NCBI GenBank assembly: GCA_003155465.1
Contig: PMCR01000282.1
Span: forward strand, 1-21,941
From: Myxococcales bacterium
GTDB taxonomy: Bacteria > Myxococcota > Polyangia > Fen-1088
Direction: 5' to 3'
Length of the DNA: 21,941 nucleotides
Part shown: positions 7,157 through 14,823 of the stretch, one piece after another
Layout: every line of letters begins with the position of its first letter
Position numbering within the stretch: the first letter of the stretch is position 1
Notes under the pieces: generated by a model
What the model saw: the letters and a program-made list of their open reading frames with translations, nothing else
What the model was told of the DNA's origin: nothing
Databases searched by the model: none
Translations under genes and position numbers: made by a program

Positions 7157-7749
7157 TCACTGGCCCGGGGCCTGCGTGCTACGGCGCGGCCTCGCTTGGC
7201 ATAGACACCGGCGCATAGCAGGCCGAGGAGAGCGCAAAGCGCGGCTAGGTACCTTGCTGCGGGATGCGCAACGAGCAGGGCAGCGGCAGCCAAGAACTGA
7301 GCCGCTGTCGCCGCCTTGCCAAGGACGTGGGCCCGGTAGTCGTAGCGCATGCCGCGTAGAGACGGGACGAGCCGGTGGATGAGAAAGAGAATCATGATGG
7401 CAATCTCGCGCGTGAGAATCGGCAGAAGTGTCTGCAGTGGGGGATGCTGGGAGAGATAGAGCCCGGCCATGACAGCTATGATGAAGACCTTGTCGCACAC
7501 TGGATCGAGCCACTCGCCCCAGCGCAACCGCTGCGGTTTGCGACGGGCGAGCCAGCCATCCAGCATGTCGCTGACTGCGGCGACGGCCAGCACCGCGAGT
7601 GCAGCAGTCGGCCATCCGGCCAGCGGCACGAACGCCACTCCGAGCGGCACACGCACTAGGGACAGCAAGTCCGGCAGGTTCAGGTTGTGGCTGGTGTACC
7701 TGCGTTGTCGTCCACACGCAAGTCGGTCTGGCATGGGCGTATGTGTCAT
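7153..7749 (-). CDS. CDP-alcohol phosphatidyltransferase family membrane protein
   Basis: An integral membrane enzyme (198 residues) that would transfer a phosphatidyl group from CDP-diacylglycerol to an alcohol, as in phosphatidylglycerol phosphate or cardiolipin synthesis. The full family signature is present: D61-x2-D64-G65-x2-A68-R69-x8-G78-x3-D82-x3-D86. The N-terminal LNLPDLLSLVRVPLG matches the family's usual entry helix, and several hydrophobic helices follow. The substrate cannot be decided from sequence; PgsA-like is the nearest guess. The start is uncertain: ATG at 7749 or ATG at 7734, neither with a clear ribosome binding site. Its stop overlaps the ATG of the truncated GNAT ORF. 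The gene lies between two inverted copies of a hairpin repeat. Confidence 0.92.
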   Translation of the reverse strand: MTHTPMPDRLACGRQRRYTSHNLNLPDLLSLVRVPLGVAFVPLAGWPTAALAVLAVAAVSDMLDGWLARRKPQRLRWGEWLDPVCDKVFIIAVMAGLYLSQHPPLQTLLPILTREIAIMILFLIHRLVPSLRGMRYDYRAHVLGKAATAAQFLAAAALLVAHPAARYLAALCALLGLLCAGVYAKRGRAVARRPRASE

Positions 7750-7757
7750 TTCGTCAG

Positions 7758-7786
7758 TCGAAGGTCAATGCTTCAGTTGCTATAAC
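7758..7786 (+). promoter_or_regulatory. rplM: Possible sigma-70-type promoter for rplM-rpsI
   Basis: TATAAC at 7781-7786 matches five of six bases of a -10 box in a GC-rich setting. The -35 position 17 bases upstream reads TCGAAG, a weak match. If used, it gives an rplM leader of roughly 215 bases that includes the hairpins at 7871-7886 and 7931-7952. Confidence 0.3.
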
Positions 7787-7869
7787 GCGCTGCCCGTGGT
7801 CTTGGCCGGGGCCTGGTCGCGTGGGGAGCCCGCCGGCCTTCGGGACGGACAACCCAACCCTGCCCACCC

Positions 7870-7886
7870 CGCGCGCTTTCGCGCGC
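7870..7886. other. Hairpin in the rplM leader / upstream of the phosphatidyltransferase gene
   Basis: GCGCGC (7871-7876) and GCGCGC (7881-7886) pair around TTTC. Read on the minus strand the loop is GAAA, a stable tetraloop type. Function unknown; it may be part of the ribosomal protein leader or merely GC-rich sequence. Confidence 0.35.
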
Positions 7887-7930
7887 GCCCTCGCCAGCGC
7901 CGCGCGTGACGCACCATCGCGGGAGGGGAG

Positions 7931-7957
7931 GGGAACCCGCTCAGGGTTCCCATGTCA
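7931..7957 (-). repeat. 27-bp hairpin repeat, copy 2 (inverted)
   Basis: Its reverse complement matches 6939-6965 at 24 of 27 positions. Here the hairpin is 8 bp and perfect (GGGAACCC / GGGTTCCC, loop GCTCA). It lies in the leader of rplM, 53 bases before the GTG start. Confidence 0.8.
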
Positions 7958-8009
7958 GCCGTCGGTTCGGTTTGACTTTCCCCTCTCGCCGAAGTATTAG
8001 GAGCGCCCC

Positions 8010-8462
8010 GTGTCTTTAGCAGCGCCCATCCATCACAAGACTGTCATGGCCAAGGAGCCTCTTGCGCGCTCTTGGTACGTTGCCGACGTGGGGGGAAAGA
8101 CCCTGGGTCGGGCTGCGACCAAGATTGCATCTGTTCTGCGCGGCAAGACCAAGGCCTCTTTCACCACCCATGTTGACTCCGGCGATTTCGTGGTCGTGGT
8201 CAACGCCGACAAGGTCCGCCTGTCGGGCAAGAAGTGGACGGACAAGCTGTACCGCGACCACTCGCTGTTCCCGGGCGGCCTGCGCACGCTCACTGCCGAG
8301 GGAATGCTGAAGCGCCACCCCACCGAGCTGGTCAAGCGCGCGGTTTGGGGCATGCTGCCCAAGGGGCCGCTTGGTCGCCGCATTTACAAGAAGCTGAAGG
8401 TCTACGCGGGCGCCGAGCACCCGCATCAGGCGCAGCAGTGCAAGCCGCTCGGTCTTTCCTAG
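8010..8462 (+). CDS. rplM: 50S ribosomal protein L13
   Basis: A 150-residue L13 of the large ribosomal subunit. Family landmarks are present: RSWYVADVGGKTLGRAATKI, THVDSGDFVVVVNADKV, the VWGMLPKGPLGRRIYKKLKV core and the closing segment AEHPHQAQ. GTG at 8010 is chosen as start because AGGAG lies 6 bases upstream and because residues HKTVMAK match the usual N-terminal segment of the family; the internal ATG at 8046 would remove it. The gene is followed after 18 bp by rpsI, the conserved L13-S9 pair. Upstream is a spacer of about 260 bp with a possible -10 box and hairpins, where autoregulation by L13 is plausible but not shown. Confidence 0.97.
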   Translation: MSLAAPIHHKTVMAKEPLARSWYVADVGGKTLGRAATKIASVLRGKTKASFTTHVDSGDFVVVVNADKVRLSGKKWTDKLYRDHSLFPGGLRTLTAEGMLKRHPTELVKRAVWGMLPKGPLGRRIYKKLKVYAGAEHPHQAQQCKPLGLS

Positions 8463-8480
8463 GTTGCCGGAGTCGCCCGC

Positions 8481-8879
8481 ATGATTGATCCCCAGAAGAG
8501 TTTCTACGCCACTGGCCGTCGCAAAGAAGCGGTGGCGCGTCTGTGGCTTCAGCCCGGCGACGGCAAGATCGCCATCAACCAACGCAGCCTGGAAGACTAC
8601 TTCGGCCGCGAGACATCGCGCATGGTCTTTCGCCAGCCGCTGGAGCTGACCGAGACGTCGGGCGCCTTCGACATTTTCTGCACTGTACGCGGCGGCGGTC
8701 TTTCGGGCCAGGCCGATGCCATCCGTCACGCCATCTCGCGTGCGCTGATCAAGTTCAACGCCGAGCTGCGTGGGACGCTCAAGAAGGCCGGGTATCTCAC
8801 CCGGGACGCCCGCGCCAAGGAGCGCAAGAAGTACGGTCAGCGTGGTGCGCGTGCGCGCTTCCAGTTCTCGAAACGCTAG
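8481..8879 (+). CDS. rpsI: 30S ribosomal protein S9
   Basis: A 132-residue S9 of the small subunit. It has the family start [16 protein letters not shown], the [19 protein letters not shown] block that builds the core fold, and the basic C-terminal tail [20 protein letters not shown] ending in FQFSKR, whose last Arg reaches the ribosomal P-site tRNA. ATG at 8481 has GGAG 8 bases upstream. Second gene of the rplM-rpsI unit. No strong terminator is seen in the 123-bp convergent spacer after it; a 5-bp stem (CCGAG/CTCGG, 8923-8939) without a T-tract is the only candidate. Confidence 0.97.
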   Translation: MIDPQKSFYATGRRKEAVARLWLQPGDGKIAINQRSLEDYFGRETSRMVFRQPLELTETSGAFDIFCTVRGGGLSGQADAIRHAISRALIKFNAELRGTLKKAGYLTRDARAKERKKYGQRGARARFQFSKR

Positions 8880-9002
8880 TCCGTGGCGACCGGCCGGCTT
8901 GGTCTTCGCTGACGGAACCTCGCCGAGGGCGTGACTCGGTAGACTGCGCCACCGATCGCGCCGCGCAGGCTTGTCGCTGGCGTGATTCTCACCGTCTTGT
9001 GC

Positions 9003-10025
9003 CTACTCCAGGGCCCTATCAATGTGTTTCAGGGCGTCGGGACGCAGGCCGAAATTGGCCCGGACCAGTTTGAGGTCCACCACGGTTTTCACCGAGAGAG
9101 GCAGCTCGACGGGATGTCCTTCTACCTGCCAGTTGTTGTCCGACAGGTCAAACAGAAGGTTCGCAGCCTGTAGACCCAGAGCCTCGTGATCAGGCACCAC
9201 CGCCAGCGTTCCCAGCGGGGAATTTGGATCCACGAGATTGGGCACGCCCACGATGAGCGGCAGTCTTGCGTCGTTCATTTCCGTGCGCCACGCATCGTTC
9301 ACGAACTCCGCGTTGCGTACCAAGGCATTGTCATTGAGCATCCAGACGGCGTCGACCTTCTTGCGCTTGGCAAGGTTGTGAAGAGCCGTGCGCAACCCTT
9401 CAGCCGTCACATCGTTGGGCACGGAGACCGGAACAAGCTCCACATGCTCCTTGGCTGCCAGGGCCTTCTGGCGGTCGACAAGCTGCCGGAAGGCCGGGCG
9501 ATAGACAACCCCGACACGGTTGACGCGGGCACTGATCACGGTTCGCAACTGTACGAACGCGGTCACTCCGGGAACTTCATAGGCGATGCCGGTTGCCCGC
9601 CTGAGTTTGGCCTGCACTTCCTCTATGAAAGAGGCCATCAAGAGGACGGCTGGGGGCATTGTGGCACTCGGACTGGCCATCTGGTACTGGCGATACAGGT
9701 TCATGGTCACGTTGTTCATCAACACCACACAAACCGGACTCACGGCTTGGATGGCCGAGCTGAGCTCTGCTGCTGTGGTTTCCGGCCCGACTGCGAAGGT
9801 ATGGATGTTGAAGTTCTTCTGCACCTCGGCCACGAGGCTTTTGCGGACCTCCACGAAGTTCGGTGAGCTGGGCATGGCAATGAAAAGAGTGGGAGCGCCG
9901 TCCCGCGCGGGTGGGTCCGTGATTGGAGACGCGGCCTCTAGGGACGCGCCGGATTCCCGGCCCGTCGTCGCGCAGCCTGCGAGAAACAAGACCAGACTCG
10001 ACAACCAAGCCCATTGCCGGTTCAT
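9003..10025 (-). CDS. ABC_sub_bind (TrpX-like) periplasmic binding lipoprotein
   Basis: A 340-residue lipoprotein starting at ATG 10025: signal peptide with lipobox LAGC (Cys18). The mature part has the two-lobed periplasmic binding fold of the ABC_sub_bind/TrpX family, with a first lobe resembling ABC-type uncharacterised sugar- or amino-acid-binding proteins (TLFIAMPSSPNFVEVRKSLV; VCVVLMNN), a central VNRVGVVYRPAFRQLVDRQK strand-helix and VDAVWMLNDNALV plus LPLIVGVPNLV in the second lobe. It would bind a small ligand in the periplasm. An in-frame extension to 10055 overlaps the preceding gene and places residues before the signal peptide, so it is not used. Third gene of an operon with the sensor kinase and PhnD-like protein, 14 bp after the latter. 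No ABC permease or ATPase gene is nearby, so a role in signalling is more likely than uptake. Confidence 0.85.
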   Translation of the reverse strand: MNRQWAWLSSLVLFLAGCATTGRESGASLEAASPITDPPARDGAPTLFIAMPSSPNFVEVRKSLVAEVQKNFNIHTFAVGPETTAAELSSAIQAVSPVCVVLMNNVTMNLYRQYQMASPSATMPPAVLLMASFIEEVQAKLRRATGIAYEVPGVTAFVQLRTVISARVNRVGVVYRPAFRQLVDRQKALAAKEHVELVPVSVPNDVTAEGLRTALHNLAKRKKVDAVWMLNDNALVRNAEFVNDAWRTEMNDARLPLIVGVPNLVDPNSPLGTLAVVPDHEALGLQAANLLFDLSDNNWQVEGHPVELPLSVKTVVDLKLVRANFGLRPDALKHIDRALE

Positions 10026-10039
10026 GCTCTTACCGCCAA

Positions 10040-10792
10040 TCATTGGACGCTCCATGCGTCGATGCCCAAGAGGCGCTTCGTGGGTGTGTCAAGCTTCTGA
10101 AAGGATCTCACGACGACGTCGCGGACGGCCGGATTCAACACCGCCACCGCCGACAGGCCCACTTGGCCACCCGGTAGTTCCCTGGTCTTGATGGCAAGCC
10201 GGGTCCGTTCCAGCAGCCGGGCCAGCATGGAACTGGGAAGAACGACTCCATCGGCCGCGGAGAATTCGAGAAGGGGCAAGAGGTCCTCGACCTTCGCCAC
10301 CCGCTTGACCTTGATGTCTGTCGTCTTGAGCAGGCCGTTGAGGAAGGCCTGAGTGCCATCGTGGCCGAGCAGGTCGACGAACCCGATGGTCTTTCCAGCC
10401 AGTGAGCCCTGCAACGGCTGGTTGACCGAGGCCAGCAGATAGGGCTCGGTACTCTTGCCACCGCGCTGTCCTTGCAGGGATGCCGTCTTTCCGTGTTGTT
10501 GCAAAACTGGTGCAATGCTCAGCACTGCGTCCGGATGGCCGTTCGTCAAGCCTTCCTCGAAGTCCCGAAAACGCCCGAACACGATGACACCCAGGTCGGG
10601 CAGACTCTGCTGCAGCATCTTCTCGACAACGCTCGATTTGGCATCGAGATGGAGAAAGACATGCACGACGGGCTTGGCGCCTTGGGCCGTCGCGCGTGGC
10701 AGCGGCTGATAGGGGTACACGAGGCCCAGGCCAACCAGAAGCCACGCGATGGGCTGCGGGAGGTGACGGCGTCGGGTGGTGAGGTTGGCCAT
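10040..10792 (-). CDS. PhnD-like periplasmic substrate-binding protein
   Basis: A 250-residue exported protein with a signal peptide (IAWLLVGLGLVYPYQPLPRATA, cut near residue 37). The mature part resembles phosphonate/phosphite-type binding proteins (PhnD family): SLAGKTIGFVDLLGHDGTQA is the usual hinge segment, followed by ADGVVLPSSMLARLL and the closing region where these proteins end in a short Gly-containing motif (LLGIDAWSVQ). Many such proteins serve as sensory domains as well as transporters' receptors. Ligand unknown. It begins 8 bp after the stop of the sensor kinase, so it belongs to the same operon, and its own stop is 14 bp before the lipoprotein start. ATG at 10792 is the only convincing start, with AGGG upstream. 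Confidence 0.85.
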   Translation of the reverse strand: MANLTTRRRHLPQPIAWLLVGLGLVYPYQPLPRATAQGAKPVVHVFLHLDAKSSVVEKMLQQSLPDLGVIVFGRFRDFEEGLTNGHPDAVLSIAPVLQQHGKTASLQGQRGGKSTEPYLLASVNQPLQGSLAGKTIGFVDLLGHDGTQAFLNGLLKTTDIKVKRVAKVEDLLPLLEFSAADGVVLPSSMLARLLERTRLAIKTRELPGGQVGLSAVAVLNPAVRDVVVRSFQKLDTPTKRLLGIDAWSVQ

Positions 10793-10800
10793 CGGGCGCC

Positions 10801-13062
10801 CTAGGCGGCCTCTTCCACCGTCTCAACACCGAAGCGCGGCCCCACCTCGGGCAGCGGGAAGATGAAGCGGAAACAGGTGCCTTGGTTGGCTTTGCTGATT
10901 ACCGCGATCTGGCCGCCCAGGTCGTCCACCTGCTGGCGGATCGCGGAAAGGCCGACGCCGCGGCCGGAGACCGTGGTGACCTCGCCCTTGGTGCTGAGCC
11001 CTGAGGCGAACAGCGCGCGGAGCAAGTCGTCGTCGGTGGCGGCGGGCAGCCCCTGCTTGACCGCGGCGTGCTTCACGGCGTCCCAATTGATACCACGGCC
11101 GTCGTCCTCGATCTCGACCACCAGCTTGCGATTGCTGATCGCGGTCGAGAAGCGCAGCTTGGGCCGTCCGGTCTTGCCCGCGCCCTCGCGTTCAGCCGGC
11201 GTGTCCAGGCCGTGGTCGACTGCATTGCGCACGACGTGGACCAGGTCGGTCCAGAAGCCGGCCCAGGCTTTGGGCGCCAGGCGCACGCCATGGGGTTGAA
11301 TCTCGACATCGAGGTCGCCCTTGCCGAGGCGACTGGCAAGCGCTGCGGCGTAGCGGCCCAGGCGGCCGAGCGGCAACTCGGACGCCTCCAACCACCACGA
11401 GGCCAAGCGGTCCAGAACATGTTCGATGGTTGCGCCGGCGCGGATTTCCTCCTCGAGCTTCTCGATCTCCTTGCTGGAAAGCTCGAGCACGTCGCGGCCC
11501 TTGTCGCCCAGAAAGGTCTTCAGGGCCTCGTTCAAGGTGGCCCAGCGCTGTCCCAGCGGCGCGAGCGTCTCGCCGGGCAGCGGCTGAGACCGGTCGGCCA
11601 ACTCGTCTTCGGCCTGGTGGCACAGATTGGAGACGATGGCGAAGCCCATCAGCGCCGCGTTGCCTTTCAAGGTGTGCAGAATACGCTTCTGCATGGGAAG
11701 GTCGGCGCCGCGCAGCTGCTTGAACAGATCGCTAGCTTCGTCGACGAACGAAAGGAACCCGGTGCGATCTCTGGTGAGCGCCTCGAACATGGCCAGAATT
11801 TCTTTGCGCTCGGCTTCCTGGCGGGCGTGCAGCAGTTCCGCCGTCACGTCGTTGATAACGACCAGCAGGCCGTCGAGTTGATCGAACTTCATGATGGCGA
11901 AGTAGGAACAACGGAGCTCGCGGCCGCAATGGCGCAGGCGGGCCGGCATCTGTTCCAGGCACAATTCCCGGGGAAGGACGTCCTCGATCAAGGCCTCGTA
12001 GCCCATTCCAAAGCTGGCGGCGTACATCGCGTCGACCTTGGCGATGTAGTCGACGAACTTGGTTTCGCCTTCGTACGAACCAAACCAGCGGTCCACGATG
12101 GCCGAACGTTCCTGCGCGAGCTGGCCCGCTGTCGAGAGCGTCAGGAAGCCCTGGTTGACGTTGTCCAAGACCAAGCGCATGTCACGGTTGCGATCCGCCA
12201 ACTCGCGCGTGCGTTCCTGCACCTTGATTTCCAGGGTGCGGTTCATGGTCTCCAGTCGTTCGTAGGAGTCCTTCAATTCGGCGGCCATGTTGTTGAACGC
12301 CCCGCCAAGGATCTCCAATTCGTCGCCGCTGGTTATGTTGACCCGGATGTCGCGTTGTCCGGAGGCAAGGGTGTTCACCGCCTGGGTCAGATCGGTCACC
12401 GGCCGGGTGATGCGGGCGGCGGAGCGTTGGCTGCGCAGCGCCCCCATGATGATCGTCACGGTGCCGAGCAGGAGCAACAGGCTCACCGTGAGCCAGAGCG
12501 CGCGCCGGGAATCCGTTCGGGCCTCACCCAGCGCATTCTGCAAGGGACCGTCCGACATGCCATAGTAGAGTCTGCCGAGCGCCGCGCCCTTGTCGTCGAC
12601 AACCGCCATCGAGAATTCGAACACGTTCTGTCCCAGGGCATGGCGGTAGCTCACCTGCACGCCCGGTTTCTTCGTGGCCTTCACATCGATGGCGAGCCGT
12701 TTCCAATCCTCCGAGCCCTTGGCTGCACCTTCTCGGGTGGCGAATCCCCAGGCCTTCTGCTCCTCGTCGAGAAACAGGCCGTAGACGAGCTGTTCATCCT
12801 TCTCCAGCGTTCGTTCGACCAAACGCGCGACGTCGCCGAATGCGTTATCCATGACCAGATCGCGCAGGCCCAAGGCTTGGTTGGCAACCAGTCCGCTGCC
12901 TTTGTCCTCGATGCTGGCGCGCAGGTGTTCCTCGATGGTCTTCAGCGTCTTCTGCGAGGTGAGGTAGTTCATCCCCGCCACCATCAGCAGGGTTGCCGTC
13001 GAAACGAAGATCAGCGTTGCGATCATCGTTCGAACTAGTTTCGCTCGCAGGCTCGTCCTCAT
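10801..13062 (-). CDS. Membrane sensor histidine kinase with CheA-like HPt and ATPase domains
   Basis: A 753-residue protein from ATG 13062 (AGGGA six bases upstream). Order: transmembrane helix 1 (about 11-31), a periplasmic sensor of about 155 residues, helix 2 (189-208), HAMP (209-264), a coiled coil (265-290), a PAS-like segment (from VLDNVNQGFLTL), an HPt domain with phosphorylatable His463 in HTLKGNAALMGF, and a CheA-like ATPase: N box VVRNAVDHGLD (Asn613), G1 DDGRGI (653) and G2 GRGVGL (700). It lacks the CheA P2 and CheW-binding domains, so it is not a flagellar chemotaxis CheA. It would autophosphorylate on the HPt and pass phosphate to separate receivers, most likely the REC-GGDEF and CheY-like proteins encoded divergently. 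The frame is open up to 13185 but the extra residues precede helix 1 without a ribosome binding site. Confidence 0.92.
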   Translation of the reverse strand: MRTSLRAKLVRTMIATLIFVSTATLLMVAGMNYLTSQKTLKTIEEHLRASIEDKGSGLVANQALGLRDLVMDNAFGDVARLVERTLEKDEQLVYGLFLDEEQKAWGFATREGAAKGSEDWKRLAIDVKATKKPGVQVSYRHALGQNVFEFSMAVVDDKGAALGRLYYGMSDGPLQNALGEARTDSRRALWLTVSLLLLLGTVTIIMGALRSQRSAARITRPVTDLTQAVNTLASGQRDIRVNITSGDELEILGGAFNNMAAELKDSYERLETMNRTLEIKVQERTRELADRNRDMRLVLDNVNQGFLTLSTAGQLAQERSAIVDRWFGSYEGETKFVDYIAKVDAMYAASFGMGYEALIEDVLPRELCLEQMPARLRHCGRELRCSYFAIMKFDQLDGLLVVINDVTAELLHARQEAERKEILAMFEALTRDRTGFLSFVDEASDLFKQLRGADLPMQKRILHTLKGNAALMGFAIVSNLCHQAEDELADRSQPLPGETLAPLGQRWATLNEALKTFLGDKGRDVLELSSKEIEKLEEEIRAGATIEHVLDRLASWWLEASELPLGRLGRYAAALASRLGKGDLDVEIQPHGVRLAPKAWAGFWTDLVHVVRNAVDHGLDTPAEREGAGKTGRPKLRFSTAISNRKLVVEIEDDGRGINWDAVKHAAVKQGLPAATDDDLLRALFASGLSTKGEVTTVSGRGVGLSAIRQQVDDLGGQIAVISKANQGTCFRFIFPLPEVGPRFGVETVEEAA

Positions 13063-13322
13063 CGCCGATCCCTGCAAGAAGTAGCGGCAGAACGGGCAAG
13101 AAGCTTTATCCCGCTTGGGGAGTCCCGTCAGGCCGCGTTGTGCGGGTCGGATTGGCGGCGAGGACCGAGGGATTCCATCAAGCATTTCGCGGTTCTGTCG
13201 AAAAAGGGACTACGAGGCCCTATGGCTGTCAGCGGCCAACGTCGACGCGATCCCGAAAGCTCACGCCTGTTCTGTGTGCGCTTCATGAACTGGGACGGCG
13301 ACGATCAGTCCGCGGAGTTGTC
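13063..13322. other. Divergent spacer between sensor kinase and REC-GGDEF genes
   Basis: About 260 bp with no convincing gene. It must hold promoters for both divergent transcripts. I see no clear -24/-12 or -35/-10 pair on either strand; GATAAAG near 13105 on the minus strand is a weak -10 candidate. GGAG at 13314 serves the REC-GGDEF start. Confidence 0.5.
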
Positions 13323-14765
13323 ATGAGCCGTGGGCACGCGGTCATCCTCATCGATCCAGAGGAGCAAACGCGCGACGTACTCATCGAGCGTTTGCGCATG
13401 CAGGGCTACAAGGCCACCGGATTCGCGGGCCCGGTCGAAGGGGCCAATGCAGCACTGGGCAGCCCACCCTCGGCGGTGATCGCGGATCTGTGGATGGCTG
13501 GCATTTCAGGTGTACAGCTCACGCGGCTCTTGCGGGCCGAGCCTGCCACCGAGCGTGTGCCCGTGATCTTGCGTGGTCCCGACAGTCCTCGAAACCGGTT
13601 CTGGTCCGAGCGGGCTGGCGCTGCCGCCTACGTTGTGAAGGGTCGCACCGGGGAGCTCATGCGGGCCATCGGCCATTCCATCGTTCCGCTTGCGACCGAA
13701 GAAGATGGATTTTTCACCCAGCTCCAGGATGCCGAGTCCGCCATCCGTGATCGCATCGCGGCCTATCTGGATGCCGCTCTTTTCGAATCCGTGCTCGCGG
13801 CCGAGGTACGCGCCCTTTCGACCTGCGGGGCGTTCGATCGCCTCTTCGATCTGCTCACCCAATTCGTATCCCAGGTCATGTCCTACCGGTGGCTGGCCGT
13901 GTTGGTGAATCGACCCTCATACCTCGGCCTGCACGCGCATCCAGCCGTGCGCGGGGAATGCGAGCGGGAGGTGAGCCAGGCTTTCACTCTTCCCGAGGAC
14001 ACCGTGATCCTGCGCATCGAGGACGAAGACGCCTCGGCGGAGCGTCCCAGCGCCCAGCCGCTGGTTCTTCCCATCGAGTTCGGCCAGGAGATAATCGCCC
14101 GCATCGCTCTCAGCCCGAAGGGTGCCGGGGATCGTCAAGATGCGCGCATCCTTGACGTCATCGCTCGCGAACTGGGCGGTCCCCTGCGCATGGCGCTGCT
14201 AGTCGAAGAAACACAGCACGCCGCGACCACGGATCCGCTGACCGGAATCATGAATCGCCGAGCGCTCCTCCCGGCCGTGGATGTGGAACAGTCCCGTTCC
14301 GAGCGCCATGGCTATCCCATGTCGCTCCTGATGCTTGATGTTGACCATTTCAAGCCGATCAACGACGAGCATGGACATGCCATGGGCGATCATGTGCTGG
14401 CCGCGCTCGGCCGACTGCTGGCCCACCATGCGCGCAAGACGGACATCGTGGGGCGCTGGGGGGGTGAGGAATTCGTGATGGTGCTGGCGGGTGCTGGCGA
14501 ATCGGGTGCTCGCATTGCGGCCGAACGCATCCGCAACTCCGTAGAAAGAATGACGGTGTTGGACGAGAAGGGTCAGCGGGTGCCGATTACCGTCTCCATC
14601 GGTGTCGCGTGTCTTGAAGTGAACGACACCGTCGAGATCCTCATTGCTCGCGCCGACCATGCCATGTACCAGGCCAAAGCGAGTGGCCGCAATCGCGTGG
14701 TCGTGTCACCCACGATATTGCGCCGCACGGGAACGGACATGGAGATCCCCAAGGAGCTGCTTTGA
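13323..14765 (+). CDS. Response regulator diguanylate cyclase (REC-GGDEF)
   Basis: A 480-residue protein from ATG 13323 (GGAG five bases upstream). Residues 1-120 form a receiver with acidic residue Asp11, phospho-acceptor Asp55 and Lys106, but the usual Thr/Ser switch residue is replaced by Arg84 (VILRGPD). A middle part (about 140-295) is GAF-like. The GGDEF domain (about 300-465) has DPLTGIMNRR, metal site LMLDVDHFKPIND, active site GGEEF (380-384) and RKTD (371-374) exactly five residues before it, the inhibitory I-site that binds c-di-GMP. So an active cyclase with product feedback is expected. It would be phosphorylated by the divergent sensor kinase. The frame is open upstream to 12993, overlapping the kinase gene; not used. 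First gene of a run with the CheX, CheY and PilZ genes. Confidence 0.93.
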   Translation: MSRGHAVILIDPEEQTRDVLIERLRMQGYKATGFAGPVEGANAALGSPPSAVIADLWMAGISGVQLTRLLRAEPATERVPVILRGPDSPRNRFWSERAGAAAYVVKGRTGELMRAIGHSIVPLATEEDGFFTQLQDAESAIRDRIAAYLDAALFESVLAAEVRALSTCGAFDRLFDLLTQFVSQVMSYRWLAVLVNRPSYLGLHAHPAVRGECEREVSQAFTLPEDTVILRIEDEDASAERPSAQPLVLPIEFGQEIIARIALSPKGAGDRQDARILDVIARELGGPLRMALLVEETQHAATTDPLTGIMNRRALLPAVDVEQSRSERHGYPMSLLMLDVDHFKPINDEHGHAMGDHVLAALGRLLAHHARKTDIVGRWGGEEFVMVLAGAGESGARIAAERIRNSVERMTVLDEKGQRVPITVSIGVACLEVNDTVEILIARADHAMYQAKASGRNRVVVSPTILRRTGTDMEIPKELL

Positions 14766-14823
14766 TTTCGGACAGGGGGCTTCAGCTCCTTGCCGGTTCC
14801 ACCGAATCAGACGTGAAGAACTC

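Noticed and set aside
11068..13038. 656-residue plus-strand open frame
   Set aside because: Antisense to the HPt sensor kinase, which has clear domains; the plus product matches no recognisable family.
12993..13322. In-frame N-terminal extension of the REC-GGDEF protein
   Set aside because: It would overlap the sensor kinase gene, and the receiver domain begins exactly at the ATG with the ribosome binding site at 13323.
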